Positions 24,810 to 34,548 of a stretch of 64,000 nucleotides of DNA are shown piece by piece (positions within the stretch are counted from its first letter, which is position 1; each line of letters starts with the position of its first letter). Where the stretch lies: NCBI RefSeq assembly GCF_029392315.1, contig NZ_CP113939.1:186001-250000 (forward strand). Reading direction: 5' to 3'. Origin of the DNA: Bifidobacterium sp. ESL0690. GTDB taxonomy: Bacteria > Actinomycetota > Actinomycetes > Actinomycetales > Bifidobacteriaceae. A program made the position numbers and the translations under genes. Below the pieces are notes generated by a model. It made no database searches, was not told the origin of the DNA, and saw only the letters and a program-made list of their open reading frames with translations.

Positions 24810-25469
24810 TCAGTCGCCGAAGGTGGCGGGGTTGAGGGTGAAGCCCTGTGAGGCGTTGAATTGGCCGACTTGCTGGTTGGTGTGGCAGTTGCGTACGGTG
24901 ATGGTCATGTCCCACGGGCCGGTGTGGCGTTCCAGATAGTAGTTGTAGCCATAATTTATTGGTGCGAGGGTGAAGATACCGAAGCTGGGATCGGGAGTGA
25001 GATGTTTGTCGGCCCATACGGTCATGGCGGTGCCGTCCTGATTGACTTCGTAATGGTAATCAGGGCCGCCTTTTTGGAAGTTCTTCTCGCCTTGTTTTAT
25101 CCAGTTGTTGTTCCGCCTGATACCATTCTGGCGTTGTTGCTCGGTGACGAGGGCGACGACGTCGCCGTTTTTGGCGGCGTAGACTTTTGTGAAGTATTTA
25201 GTACCGTTGCTGTCCATGAGGTCTTTGGCCACCGCTTGGGGCGTACGTACGGGGTGTTTTTCGTCGGAGGAATCGTAAAAGAAGTTTACGACATATGTTT
25301 TGTCGAATACGATTTTCTCGGTCTTGGGTTGCTCTGGTTTGTTGGTTTGCTGTGTATTGGCCGTGGGGGCTGAACCGCATGCGGTGACAAAGAACATGGT
25401 GAGGGCGGCGAGCAACAGTGCGGTTGCTGTCCGCAGGCCGGTTTTCTGTCGTAACTGAGATTTTTCCAT
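24810..25469 (-). CDS. Putative lipoprotein of unknown function
   Basis: A 219-residue protein with a typical lipoprotein signal: basic start, hydrophobic stretch, then lipobox FVTAC with Cys near position 31. A Thr/Gln/Pro-rich spacer follows. The mature domain (KTYVVNFFYDSSDEKHPVRTP, later YHYEVNQDGTAMTVWAD and GPWDMTITVRNCHTN) is not one I recognise. It should be anchored to the outer face of the membrane. It lies between two unknown genes in the same direction. Confidence 0.65.
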   Translation of the reverse strand: MEKSQLRQKTGLRTATALLLAALTMFFVTACGSAPTANTQQTNKPEQPKTEKIVFDKTYVVNFFYDSSDEKHPVRTPQAVAKDLMDSNGTKYFTKVYAAKNGDVVALVTEQQRQNGIRRNNNWIKQGEKNFQKGGPDYHYEVNQDGTAMTVWADKHLTPDPSFGIFTLAPINYGYNYYLERHTGPWDMTITVRNCHTNQQVGQFNASQGFTLNPATFGD

Positions 25470-25481
25470 TCGTGGGTTCTT

Positions 25482-26678
25482 TCAGAATGCGGGGATTAGA
25501 GGAGGGATTGGAATTGGGACTGGAGACGGTGCCGGCGCACGACCGGGTACCGGCTCACGTGTAGGTTCCCGTTCCCAATCAGGCCAATGCAGCTCGGGTA
25601 CTCTGATCGGGTCTTTGACCGGTTCGGGCTGACGAAAATGGGGCCAATGAGAATCTTTTGTGACCTTAAGTCCTAAATCGGTGGAAACGAAGCCTCCTTC
25701 CACGTGTTGGGTGACACCTGTGGATAGTTCCAAGGAACTATGTCTGGGGTTGAAAGTTTCTGAGTATGTTTCTGTTTTGTCACCGTGTTTACGGCTCCAT
25801 GATTGTGTAATGTCCCCATTATTGCCTAGAGCAGTTGGGCTTGGTTCCCAATCCCCATACCCTTGGTCTTTCAGGTGCGGGTTGTCGACTGGCTGCCCTT
25901 CGGCGCTCACAACAAGCCCCTCTGGGTCGAAGGAGATGAGGTCCTTCAGTTCGCTTCTTTCGCCCTTGATGACGGAATCCGGAACGGTGATTTTAAGCCC
26001 ATCTCGGTGCTGGCTTTCGGTCGATAGCGACAGGGTCATCACGAGTCCCGGTCCGAGCGCGACTTCGAATTTTCCGTTTGCCGCGAGCTCAGGCTCCAGT
26101 TGGAGGATGTTGTTGCCCATGGTCTTCATTACTTCGGCCATCACGTCAGGGCTTTTCGCTGCTTCAGCCTCGGTCAGCCCCTTGCCCTCAATATCTTTGT
26201 AAATTTTATCGAGTTTGTTGTAGGAAGCGATGCTCGCGCTGAGCCCGCCATTGATGTAGTCGATGTCGAGCTCTCCGCTTCCTGCACCGTTGGACATGGT
26301 GTCCGCCAGCACGTTGAGTTGCTGCAGGAATCCCTCAAGGTCGCTTCGAGTGGCGACGAATTGCGACAGTGCCTTGCTGGCGTCATCGTTGACCTTATCC
26401 CAGATTTGGTTGACCTGCTGGATGGACATATTGTTCATGTCGATGACGTCACGTTCGTAGCCTGATGCGAGTTCAGTGCCGACCTGGGAGTTGGTTGATT
26501 CTTGTTGAGAGAGTTCGCTGGCGATGTATCCGTTTTTGATCGGGTCCCAGAACCGTTCCCAGTCGTTTGTCGGTTCTGCTTCCTTGGCCCATTGGAGAAA
26601 CTGCTGTTTGGTGTGATCCGTGAAATCCCGGCGGTCGAGGCCAGCGATTCTGCTGCGAATCGTATCGGAATACGGCAT
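25482..26678 (-). CDS. Hypothetical protein with helical N-terminus and Pro-rich C-terminus
   Basis: A 398-residue protein without signal peptide or membrane helix. Residues 1-150 look helical (IQQVNQIWDKVNDDASKALSQF, DLEGFLQQLNVLADTMS), reminiscent of WXG100/LXG-type helical hairpins, though the W-x-G motif itself is absent. The middle is beta-rich, and the last 50 residues are Pro/Arg-rich (REPVPGRAPAPSPVPIPIPP). I do not recognise the family. GGAGATG precedes the ATG. It heads a likely operon with a lipoprotein and a small soluble protein. A type VII-like secreted substrate or an envelope-associated factor are both only possibilities. Confidence 0.55.
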   Translation of the reverse strand: MPYSDTIRSRIAGLDRRDFTDHTKQQFLQWAKEAEPTNDWERFWDPIKNGYIASELSQQESTNSQVGTELASGYERDVIDMNNMSIQQVNQIWDKVNDDASKALSQFVATRSDLEGFLQQLNVLADTMSNGAGSGELDIDYINGGLSASIASYNKLDKIYKDIEGKGLTEAEAAKSPDVMAEVMKTMGNNILQLEPELAANGKFEVALGPGLVMTLSLSTESQHRDGLKITVPDSVIKGERSELKDLISFDPEGLVVSAEGQPVDNPHLKDQGYGDWEPSPTALGNNGDITQSWSRKHGDKTETYSETFNPRHSSLELSTGVTQHVEGGFVSTDLGLKVTKDSHWPHFRQPEPVKDPIRVPELHWPDWEREPTREPVPGRAPAPSPVPIPIPPLIPAF

Positions 26679-26961
26679 TGGTTCATCTCCATGTTGAAGC
26701 AGCTCAATACTACTATAGAATAATGGTAATTATCTTTTATGATTAATATTGAATTCAACATGGCCAAAATGTGGATGCCTAATTATGCTCATAAGAAATC
26801 GGCGCGATAGCGAGAACGGTCTGATGCGCTGTTCCAGTTTCCGTAAACGGGTATGCCGGAGCCTGAAGGCCTACGTAATAGAGGCCTCCGCAATAGTTAT
26901 GTAATTATTAACGCGTAAAAATCTTCGCAATATCTAGGTAATCGCTGAAGCTTGCGAGGTG

Positions 26962-27894
26962 TTATTGGTCCTCGCGCAGCTCCTTGACGATGGCGCGGAT
27001 GGCGCGTTCGATGTCGCTGATCTCGGAGGCTCGTAGTTCCTCGGTCTGCTCTTTGCCGCTGAGCAGCTTCATCCCGCTGGAGACGAGTCCTTCGGTCACC
27101 GCGATGCCGACTTGCGGATTTTGCGGGCTCAGTTGGCCCCAAGCCCTGACGATGGGGGCATTGATGCGTTCGTGCAGACTCGGTTGTGTCGGTTCAAGCG
27201 GCTGGTCGCTGGGTGTCTGTGCATTGCCCTCGCCCTGAAGGCTCGTAGGTACGTCGATTGGGCACTTTGAAACGTTGCTTGGCGCGTCTATCGGACACCT
27301 CGAAACGTTTTCGGGTTCGTCTATCGGGCATCGCGAAGCGTTGCCTGAATCGGCCTTGTATTTTTCCGCTGATTGTGTGCGGTCTGGTTTGGCTTGCGAT
27401 TCCGCTTTTCCGTTACGCTCTTGCGATGTGGCGGTATCATTGCCGCCCTTGTTATTACTGCTATTGCCGTCCTTATTGTTGCCGTCGACACCATTGCCCG
27501 GCTTTGGCCAAAGGCCTTTGTCGTCGCGATAGCTCTGCGCGTCGCTCAGCGGTATCTGCGTCATCCAATCGTGACCCTGCAGAATGGACTGTTCGAGATT
27601 GATCTTGACCCATTGCACGATGATTTCCGCCGGATCGATGACTCCGCTCAGGCCCTTTTCGAGCGCCTCGACCCACTGCGGCATGTGCCGTGCCATCAGT
27701 TGGCGGCGCAGGTCCTTCATATCTTTGACGTAACGATAGATTGAGTTGCGCGCGATGCCGGCTCCCTTGCTGACGTTGGCGGGGGTGAGGGCCTCGCCTC
27801 CTTGTTCGCGCATGATCTTTTCCGCCGAATCGAGCAGCGCGTTCATCGTGTGACGGCGGTGTTCCTCAAGATTGGCCTCATTGATGCGTGGCAT
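26962..27894 (-). CDS. TetR-family regulator with an internal Cys-Pro-Ile-Asp repeat insert
   Basis: A 310-residue TetR-like regulator, about 100 longer than usual. The N-terminal HTH is clear (LTPANVSKGAGIARNSIYRYVKDMKDL, about 37-63). An insert interrupts the ligand domain from about 130 to 235. It is first Gly/Asn/Lys-rich (NNKDGNSSNNKGGND), then carries three 11-residue repeats, SRCPIDEPENV, SRCPIDAPSNV and SKCPIDVPTSL. The C-terminal helices resume at LHERINAPIVRAW. It is divergent from the MFS pump at 28263 and probably represses it. The three evenly spaced cysteines could sense thiols, oxidants or metals, which is inference. GAGAGGGA precedes the ATG. Confidence 0.85.
   Translation of the reverse strand: MPRINEANLEEHRRHTMNALLDSAEKIMREQGGEALTPANVSKGAGIARNSIYRYVKDMKDLRRQLMARHMPQWVEALEKGLSGVIDPAEIIVQWVKINLEQSILQGHDWMTQIPLSDAQSYRDDKGLWPKPGNGVDGNNKDGNSSNNKGGNDTATSQERNGKAESQAKPDRTQSAEKYKADSGNASRCPIDEPENVSRCPIDAPSNVSKCPIDVPTSLQGEGNAQTPSDQPLEPTQPSLHERINAPIVRAWGQLSPQNPQVGIAVTEGLVSSGMKLLSGKEQTEELRASEISDIERAIRAIVKELREDQ
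27251..27349. repeat. Three 33-bp coding repeats inside the TetR gene
   Basis: Three consecutive 33-bp units (27251, 27284, 27317) encode the 11-residue repeats with CPID at their centre. They have diverged at several third positions while keeping the Cys-Pro-Ile-Asp codons, which suggests selection on the protein. Confidence 0.85.
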
Positions 27895-28134
27895 ATCGTC
27901 CCTCTCGTGTTTCGCGGCACGGCTATCGGTTACTCGTACATATCATATTATCTGCACTGCCTGTCCATATTCCGTTCCTGCCCATCGTGCAGACGTCCGA
28001 AATCGCGCCACGAGCGTTCTCGATCATAATATAGTTCATTTCGTGGTTTGTCAGCAATTACGATAAGTTTTATTGTTTCTGACTTTCCGGTCCTTCGCCG
28101 TTTGCGGAATTTTTGATTTGACGTTCGTGCGGAT

Positions 28135-28191
28135 TTGCGCGTCTTACGGTTATGGCGTATAGTCTCTGAAGTTTGCGACCAACCGTCGCGA
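28135..28191 (+). promoter_or_regulatory. Candidate promoter and operator for the MFS pump
   Basis: TTGCGC (28135-28140) and TATAGT (28158-28163) are spaced by 17 bp. Immediately downstream lies TTTGCGAC-CAACC-GTCGCGAAA (28173-28192), an imperfect inverted repeat that could bind the divergent TetR protein. The remaining part of the 368-bp gap shows no gene. Confidence 0.45.
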
Positions 28192-28262
28192 AAATATGCA
28201 TTTATTGACGGTTTGCCTTATAAAGGCTTGATGCGTGTTGCCGCCACTACGAAAGATTATCG

Positions 28263-29990
28263 ATGACTCAACAACAAAATGACCAAGTCGCTCAAGGGCA
28301 CAAAGAAACGGGTTCCGCGGTCAAGCCGCCGTGGAATGCGCTGTGGGTCTTGGCGCTTGCGCTTGCCATGATTGTTCTTGACAGTTCCATTGTGAACGTT
28401 TCCATGCCGACGATGATCCGTGAGATCGGCCTCAACCTGACCGACGCGCAGTGGGTCACGTCGCTTTACAACATCATTTTGGCCGCCCTGCTGCTGCCGT
28501 TCGGCAAGCTTGGCGACCTCAAAGGCCGCAAGATGACCCTGCAGGTCGGCGTGGTTGTTTTCGTTGCGGGTTCCGTGCTCGCCGCCTCCTCCAACGGGGC
28601 GACGCTGTTGCTGTGCGCCCGCGCGGTGCAGGCCATCGGTGGGGCGCTGGTGATGCCTTCAACGCTTTCCATCGTTTCGGCTTCGTTCCGCGGCAAGAAC
28701 CGTGCCATCGCGTTCGGCGTGTGGGGATCGGTAATGAGCGCGGCGGCCGCCGTCGGGCCGTTCCTTGGTGGCCTGTTGACCGGGACCGTCGGCTGGCGTT
28801 GGATTTTCCTTGTCAATGTCCCACTCGGGCTCGTCGTGTTCATCTCGGCCATATTCTTCGTGCCGAAAACCGGCGGCAGGGCCGGGGCTTCCGCCATGGG
28901 GGCAGCCGCGCAGAAACTCGCCGCCGCCGATGCTTCCAGGTCCGCCGCCAAACCCGATGGCTTCGACCCCTTGGGTATCGTGCTTTCCGCGCTGGGTTCC
29001 GCGTTCCTGCTCTTCGGTCTGATCGAAGGTCAGACCTACGGTTGGGCCAAACCCAAAGGTGATTTCAGCATCTTCGGGTTCAAATGGGGCGCGAGCTGGC
29101 CGATTTCCGTCATCCCGATCTGCATCGTGCTCGGTATCGTCTTTTTCGCGCTTTTCGTCCACACCGAAAACAGCCGCGCCAAGCGCTCGCTGCCGGTGAT
29201 GCTCGATCTGACGCTTTTCCGCATCCCGACCTTCGCGATGGGCAATATCGCCGCCGGCACCATTCAGGCCGGCCAGTTTGTCATCATGTTCGTCCTGCCG
29301 CTCTACCTTATTAATGTGCGCGGCCTCGCAATGATTCCGACCGGTGCGCTGCTGGCCACCATGGGCTTGGGCTCCATCGTCTCCGGCGGTCTGGCGCATC
29401 CGGTCACCCAAAAAATCGGCGCTCCGCATACCGTGCAATTCGGCCTGGTCGTTGAGATGCTGAGTGTGGTCATTCTGATGGCGATGATGCGCCCCGGCGT
29501 TTCCGTCGTCTGGCTTCTTGTGCCGTTCGTGCTTTACGGTTTCGGCCTCGGTTTCGCCGCCGCCCAGCTCACCAGCCTCGTGCTTTCCGAAGTGCCCATC
29601 GTCCAGTCCGGAGAAGGTTCCGCAACGCAGTCCACCGTTCGCCAGCTCGGTACCGGCGTGGGCGCGGCGCTCGCCGGCTTGGTGCTTTCCGTGATGGTCA
29701 CGCATATCGCACCGACTTCGCTCCAAGGCGTGCGCGGCCTGCCGTCGCAACTGGTCTCGAGCCTCACCACGTCGCTTGACGCTTCCGCTGGTTCTGCCAT
29801 CGTCGGTATCCGTGCCCAAGGCGCGCACGGCAAGCTCGGCGCTCTCGGCCCGCAGGTTGTCGATGCGATGACTTCGGCCTTCACCCGCGCCAGCCAGTGG
29901 ACTTTGGTTGCCGCTATTGTGTTGCTCGCCATCGGCCTGATCGCCTCGATTTGGGTAGCTCGCGCTGCCAAGCGTGACCAGGTTGAGTAG
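28263..29990 (+). CDS. MFS drug-efflux transporter, DHA2 (14-TM) family
   Basis: A 575-residue permease of the EmrB/QacA type. DSSIVNVSMPTM is in the first helix, and QWVTSLYNIILAALLLPFGKLGDLKGRK carries motif A. An alternating Gly/Pro motif C follows (GSVMSAAAAVGPFLGGLL). About 14 membrane helices are separated by a hydrophilic loop at about 205-235. Such pumps export drugs or amphipathic compounds with proton antiport. The ATG at 28263 has only a weak ribosome-binding site. The TetR gene is divergent and is the likely regulator. A hairpin terminator follows at 30026. Confidence 0.9.
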   Translation: MTQQQNDQVAQGHKETGSAVKPPWNALWVLALALAMIVLDSSIVNVSMPTMIREIGLNLTDAQWVTSLYNIILAALLLPFGKLGDLKGRKMTLQVGVVVFVAGSVLAASSNGATLLLCARAVQAIGGALVMPSTLSIVSASFRGKNRAIAFGVWGSVMSAAAAVGPFLGGLLTGTVGWRWIFLVNVPLGLVVFISAIFFVPKTGGRAGASAMGAAAQKLAAADASRSAAKPDGFDPLGIVLSALGSAFLLFGLIEGQTYGWAKPKGDFSIFGFKWGASWPISVIPICIVLGIVFFALFVHTENSRAKRSLPVMLDLTLFRIPTFAMGNIAAGTIQAGQFVIMFVLPLYLINVRGLAMIPTGALLATMGLGSIVSGGLAHPVTQKIGAPHTVQFGLVVEMLSVVILMAMMRPGVSVVWLLVPFVLYGFGLGFAAAQLTSLVLSEVPIVQSGEGSATQSTVRQLGTGVGAALAGLVLSVMVTHIAPTSLQGVRGLPSQLVSSLTTSLDASAGSAIVGIRAQGAHGKLGALGPQVVDAMTSAFTRASQWTLVAAIVLLAIGLIASIWVARAAKRDQVE

Positions 29991-30025
29991 CTTGCGGGTC
30001 CGTTAAGTTTCTTTTTCGTAATTAT

Positions 30026-30055
30026 GCCCTGCCGGAAATTTTCGGCAGGGCTTTT
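30026..30055 (+). terminator. Intrinsic terminator of the MFS gene
   Basis: GCCCTGCCGGAAATTTTCGGCAGGGC forms a strong stem (30026-30051), followed by TTTT. The AT-rich 235 bp after it lead to the next gene and hold no other feature that I can support. Confidence 0.85.
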
Positions 30056-30290
30056 CGTATTGATGATTAGGTATTCGCGTTAATCCGACTTTTGCTCAAG
30101 CCGTTACGGGAATTCCGTTGGTTTTAAGCCATTGCGGCCTCCTTGTTGGAGGATTGACAGGTGACGGCAAATAACGGCAAAGTCTACCGGGGATTATCGT
30201 AATTCGATTAAAGTTATTGAAAGCGTAAATTACGCTCGTTATGATTTCGGCGAAGTGGCCGAGGTCGTGAACCGACGAATGAGGTGGTTT

Positions 30291-33200
30291 ATGAGAGTAA
30301 TACGAAAAGATGATAATCGTGAATCCGGAAGGTCTCGTTTTAAAAAAGGGAAGCTGGTGGCGGTTGTTGCCGCGGCGGCCACGTTGCTTTCGATGGTGCT
30401 GGTGAGTCCGTCGATGGCGATGGCGGCACCTGCGAGCGAGAGCAAGGGCAAAAGTGATTCCGCGAAAACCGTGTCATCGAAAGGTGTCAGCACGCGCGGA
30501 AGTGGCGCCACGTTTGTCTCGGCTGGGCCTTCCACCGACGGCGCGACCTACTATGTCGACAGCGCCAACGGCAATGATGCCAACGATGGCAAGAGTCCGC
30601 AGGCTGCTTGGAAGAACCTCAGCAAGGTATCGGCGCAAACCTATGCGCCGGGCGACCACATCCTTCTGGAGTCCGGCAGCACGTGGAACGGCCAGACGCT
30701 CATGCCCAAAGGCAACGGTGCGGACGGTAAGCCCATCGTCATTGATCTCTATACCCGCGGCCAGGATGGCGCCGCTACCTACACCGCTTCGAAGCGACCG
30801 GTAATCAACGGCAATGGAACCGAGAACGTGCTGGGCAGCTTTAAGCGCTACATTTCTGGTGCCGTGCAGCTGACCAATCAGGAATACTGGTCCATCCGCA
30901 ATCTCGAGGTGACCAATACGCCCGAGCTGACCAATCCGGATGGCTACAAGAAGCCCGGAGACAAGCAGCGCGCGGGCATTTTGCTGCTGGGTTACGGCCT
31001 CAACCGCAACCTTAACGGTGTGACCGTCGAGAACGATTATGTGCACGACGTGCAATCCGAGTACTACCTCAAGGCGCAGCAGGAAAAGTTGCCGATGAAG
31101 CTCAAGCACGCCGGCGGCATCATCGCACTCGGCTACTGGGTCAACCCCGACGGCAATGCCGTCAACAGCGCCAGTCCCGTGGCCGACACTGGTTTCAGCC
31201 GTCTGACCATGCAGAACAACATCGTCCAACGCGTCGGTCTCGAAGGCCTGCGTACCAAGGCCGAAAGCGATACTGGCTCGTACCCCAAGCTCTTCACTGA
31301 CGTGACGATCAAGAACAACTATCTTGAAGATATCGCCGGCGACGCGATTGTGATGTCCGAGGTCGGCGACAACGGTCTGATCGAAGGCAATATCGTCGTT
31401 CACGCCTGCGCCGCCGATTACGGCACGCAGAATTACGCGGCGCTGTGGGTAATGGCCAGCCATAATGTGCTCGCTCAATATAACGAGGTCTACGGTAACA
31501 AATACGGCTACAACGACGGCGAGGCGTTCGACATCGACATGCAGTCAAGCAACGTGACCTACCAATACAACTACAGCCACGGCAACGGCGGCGGGTTCAT
31601 GCTCCTGATGAGCGACCAGGCCAATTCGACGGTGCGCTACAACATCTCGGCCAACGACGGCGGCGGCAACGCCGGCACCAACGCCGACGGGCCCGGTGCG
31701 GGTGGTTATCCCTACACCTACAAGGAGCAGAGCCTGTTCCACTATTGGATCACGAACGACGGCCCGGCCATGCCCAATATCTACAACAACACGTTCTACG
31801 TCGGTGACGGCGTGACCACGTCGCTGTTTGGCGAAGGCAACGCCACCGACAACAGTGGTGTCGTCGCCCACTTCAGCAACAACGTTGTCGCCAAGGCCGG
31901 TGCGGGCAAGGTGAAATTCCTTTCGAACTATCCTCCCAACGGCAGCAACCCTCCGGAAAACAGATTGCCGGCCAACGCCGCGTCCTATCTGAACCATAAC
32001 CTCTTCTCGACCGCCGACATCGCCAGCGCCGCCAGCGGCACCACCAAGGCTGGGCTGCAGGCCACGGGCAATGTCTTCGCCGACCCGAAGCTCGCCATCG
32101 AAAGTGCGGCCAATGGCGCGGGCGAGCTCGACGGCCAGATCAACACCGTGCTCGACAACCCGGCAACCAGCCTGCCGTGGGGCAACCCGAAGGAACGCCT
32201 GCGTCAGCGCGCGTCCCTCTTCAAGATCGCAGCCGACAGCCCCGCCGTGGCCAAAGGCCAGAAACAGGACGGGATGCCGAGCGAGGATCTCTTCGGCGAT
32301 AGCACGCTCAACCGTGCCATCGATATCGGGGCCCATCAGGTCTCGGACCATGAGATCAGCACGGATTACACGCCGCAGGCCGTCAATGTGACCACGGCGG
32401 CCGGCGTTTATCCGACGTTGCCGCAGTCCATTGATGTCACCGTCAAGGAAACGCTCGGTGATAGCACCACGCAGCGCACGGAAAGCCACGCGGTCAAGTG
32501 GGATTACATCAAGCAGGATGACTATAAGAACGCTGGAACTATTACGGTTTCCGGCGTGATTGATGGCATCGCCGCCGTCAAGGCGAAGGCCACGGTGACG
32601 GTAACTGGTGAGCTTGGCACGGGCGCGAATGTACAACGTTCGTTCACCGACACGGCCGATGCCACCGTGCAGCGAGGCAGCGCAGACACTGCTATGGGAG
32701 CGCAAGCCGGCAGCGGGACGGTATCGAGCGATCCCAAGTCGCCGTTCGGTATGAATTATTCGAACAACCTGATTCTGCGATTGAAGAATTCCGCTTCGCC
32801 CAACTACAATCGGCGGTTCTATGTCAAGTTCGATCCGTCCGCCTACGCGGGCAGGCCGGACGAGATCAAGAACGCGAAGCTCCGGGTGTATGTCGATCAG
32901 TTCAATATCAACAACAGCGCCGGCTCCACGCCAGACGAGCAGCTGCGCAACACCGCATTTCGTGTGGATGCCTATGCCACCGACACGAGCTGGGACGCGA
33001 ACACCGTCACATGGAACAATGGCCCCGGTAATGCCGACGTCACTGCGGTCAACCATCAGCCGTTGGGTTCCGGCGAAAACATCCCCACTTACGGCACGCT
33101 TAAACCGGCGGGTAGCCGGGTGGTGACCAACGGCGAGATCATCGACAACCAATACGCGCTGGATATCGACGTGACGCAGTACCTGCGAAGCCTTAACACG

Positions 33201-34508
33201 ATGAAGCCGGTGAGTTTCCTGGTGGATATACCCATGAGTAACACCACGAACTTCAACCGCGACAACGCCGGATTCGAGGCTTTCTCCACCGAAGGAGCGC
33301 GGCAGGCGTTCATCGACCATGCGGTCGGAACGTTCAAGCTGCCAGCTTCGATGAGCGGTTTCACGATGACTTCTGACGCGCTGGCGCCGAAACTGCTCGT
33401 CTCCGACTCCTATATTTCGTCGGTCACGCCGGTTGAGGCCACCATCAAGCCCGGCCAGGTGCCGACGTTGCCGAACAAGGTGCACGTCACCTACTCCGAC
33501 GGCAGGAATATGGACGTACCGGTGACATGGCCGACGTTTGATGCCAGTAGTTTCACCGCCGACGGCGATTTCACGGTCAGCGCGGATGTGCCGCAGATTG
33601 GCAGGCCGGTAGCCGCGACGATTCATGTTAAGTCCGATGCCATCACCTCGCTCGACCCGCTGCCCACACTCGACAAGCCTGTCGGGCTGAGCCGCGAACA
33701 GCTGGGTATGCCGAGCGCCATCGTCGCGCATCTTGCCAGCGGCGGGCAGGTCACGCTCACCATCCCCGGTTGGGACGACGACCCGAGCAATTACACCGAT
33801 CAGAGTGCACCCGGAACCTATCATTTCCCGGGTTCGCTGGCGTTGCCGCTTGGCGTCTCGAACCCCGAGAGCCTTAAGCCTCGGCAGGAGGTGCGCACGC
33901 ATCCGATTCCGGCAAGTATCAAGCTGGCGCTGCCGGCTGGTTCTTCCGGGCCGATTGTCGCCGGTAAGCAGGCTTCGGTGCGGCTCGCGCTGAATGTGAC
34001 CGGAAAAGCGCCGTATACCCAGGCCGATGATTGGACCAAGGCCGTGCACTGGTCGCTGACGCGTGTTGACGCGGCCCCGGCTTCGGAATCGGTTTCGGCG
34101 CAGGACGAGACGCCGTCGCCGGGCGAGCCGACCATCGATCAATCCGGGATGCTGACCATTCCCGCCAACGCCGGAACCGCCGAATATGAGGTAACGGCCA
34201 CGAGCCAGCAGGTTCCGGGGTTGTCCGGTTTGCTTCGCATCGGCGTGCAATCGCTGCGTGACTATGAACAGTCGCACTCCGGCGGTTCCGGCTCCGGTTC
34301 GCAACTGCCCGGCTCGATCTCGCCTCTGCCTGGCGGCCCGTCGACTATGGGTTCTCGGCCCGGCAGGAACGTCGCAGGTGCTGACGGTGCGGGCCTGAGC
34401 GCAACGGGAGCGGATATCTGCGCTGTGATTGCCGTTGCCGCGATTGCCGGCGTGCTGTCTCTCGCGCTCGCTGCTGCGGTCACGTTGCGGCGCAGATTCG
34501 CTCGGTGA
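30291..34508 (+). CDS. Large wall-anchored right-handed beta-helix protein, probable glycan-active enzyme
   Basis: A 1405-residue secreted protein. The signal peptide ends near AMAAPA (about 45). A parallel beta-helix domain (about 85-690) starts YYVDSANGNDANDG and carries DGEAFDID at about 409-416. A Big_4-type Ig domain follows (about 694-778), then a CBM96/DNRLRE-like beta-sandwich (about 790-1040), two more Big_4-like domains (about 1042-1205) and a further Ig-like domain. The anchor is LSATG near 1369, then a helix and a basic tail. Two Asp seven residues apart in DGEAFDID resemble what I recall for GH136 lacto-N-biosidase LnbX, but no LnbY-like chaperone gene is adjacent, so GH136 is only a hypothesis. 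The start at 30291 follows GAGGTGG; in-frame GTG at 30255 lacks one. Confidence 0.8.
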   Translation: MRVIRKDDNRESGRSRFKKGKLVAVVAAAATLLSMVLVSPSMAMAAPASESKGKSDSAKTVSSKGVSTRGSGATFVSAGPSTDGATYYVDSANGNDANDGKSPQAAWKNLSKVSAQTYAPGDHILLESGSTWNGQTLMPKGNGADGKPIVIDLYTRGQDGAATYTASKRPVINGNGTENVLGSFKRYISGAVQLTNQEYWSIRNLEVTNTPELTNPDGYKKPGDKQRAGILLLGYGLNRNLNGVTVENDYVHDVQSEYYLKAQQEKLPMKLKHAGGIIALGYWVNPDGNAVNSASPVADTGFSRLTMQNNIVQRVGLEGLRTKAESDTGSYPKLFTDVTIKNNYLEDIAGDAIVMSEVGDNGLIEGNIVVHACAADYGTQNYAALWVMASHNVLAQYNEVYGNKYGYNDGEAFDIDMQSSNVTYQYNYSHGNGGGFMLLMSDQANSTVRYNISANDGGGNAGTNADGPGAGGYPYTYKEQSLFHYWITNDGPAMPNIYNNTFYVGDGVTTSLFGEGNATDNSGVVAHFSNNVVAKAGAGKVKFLSNYPPNGSNPPENRLPANAASYLNHNLFSTADIASAASGTTKAGLQATGNVFADPKLAIESAANGAGELDGQINTVLDNPATSLPWGNPKERLRQRASLFKIAADSPAVAKGQKQDGMPSEDLFGDSTLNRAIDIGAHQVSDHEISTDYTPQAVNVTTAAGVYPTLPQSIDVTVKETLGDSTTQRTESHAVKWDYIKQDDYKNAGTITVSGVIDGIAAVKAKATVTVTGELGTGANVQRSFTDTADATVQRGSADTAMGAQAGSGTVSSDPKSPFGMNYSNNLILRLKNSASPNYNRRFYVKFDPSAYAGRPDEIKNAKLRVYVDQFNINNSAGSTPDEQLRNTAFRVDAYATDTSWDANTVTWNNGPGNADVTAVNHQPLGSGENIPTYGTLKPAGSRVVTNGEIIDNQYALDIDVTQYLRSLNTMKPVSFLVDIPMSNTTNFNRDNAGFEAFSTEGARQAFIDHAVGTFKLPASMSGFTMTSDALAPKLLVSDSYISSVTPVEATIKPGQVPTLPNKVHVTYSDGRNMDVPVTWPTFDASSFTADGDFTVSADVPQIGRPVAATIHVKSDAITSLDPLPTLDKPVGLSREQLGMPSAIVAHLASGGQVTLTIPGWDDDPSNYTDQSAPGTYHFPGSLALPLGVSNPESLKPRQEVRTHPIPASIKLALPAGSSGPIVAGKQASVRLALNVTGKAPYTQADDWTKAVHWSLTRVDAAPASESVSAQDETPSPGEPTIDQSGMLTIPANAGTAEYEVTATSQQVPGLSGLLRIGVQSLRDYEQSHSGGSGSGSQLPGSISPLPGGPSTMGSRPGRNVAGADGAGLSATGADICAVIAVAAIAGVLSLALAAAVTLRRRFAR

Positions 34509-34548
34509 TGCTCGTGAATTCATTGCGCGAATAATCCAGACAAAGTAG

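Noticed and set aside
28659..29828. 389-codon minus-strand frame
   Set aside because: Antisense to the MFS pump at 28263; no domain and no ribosome-binding site.
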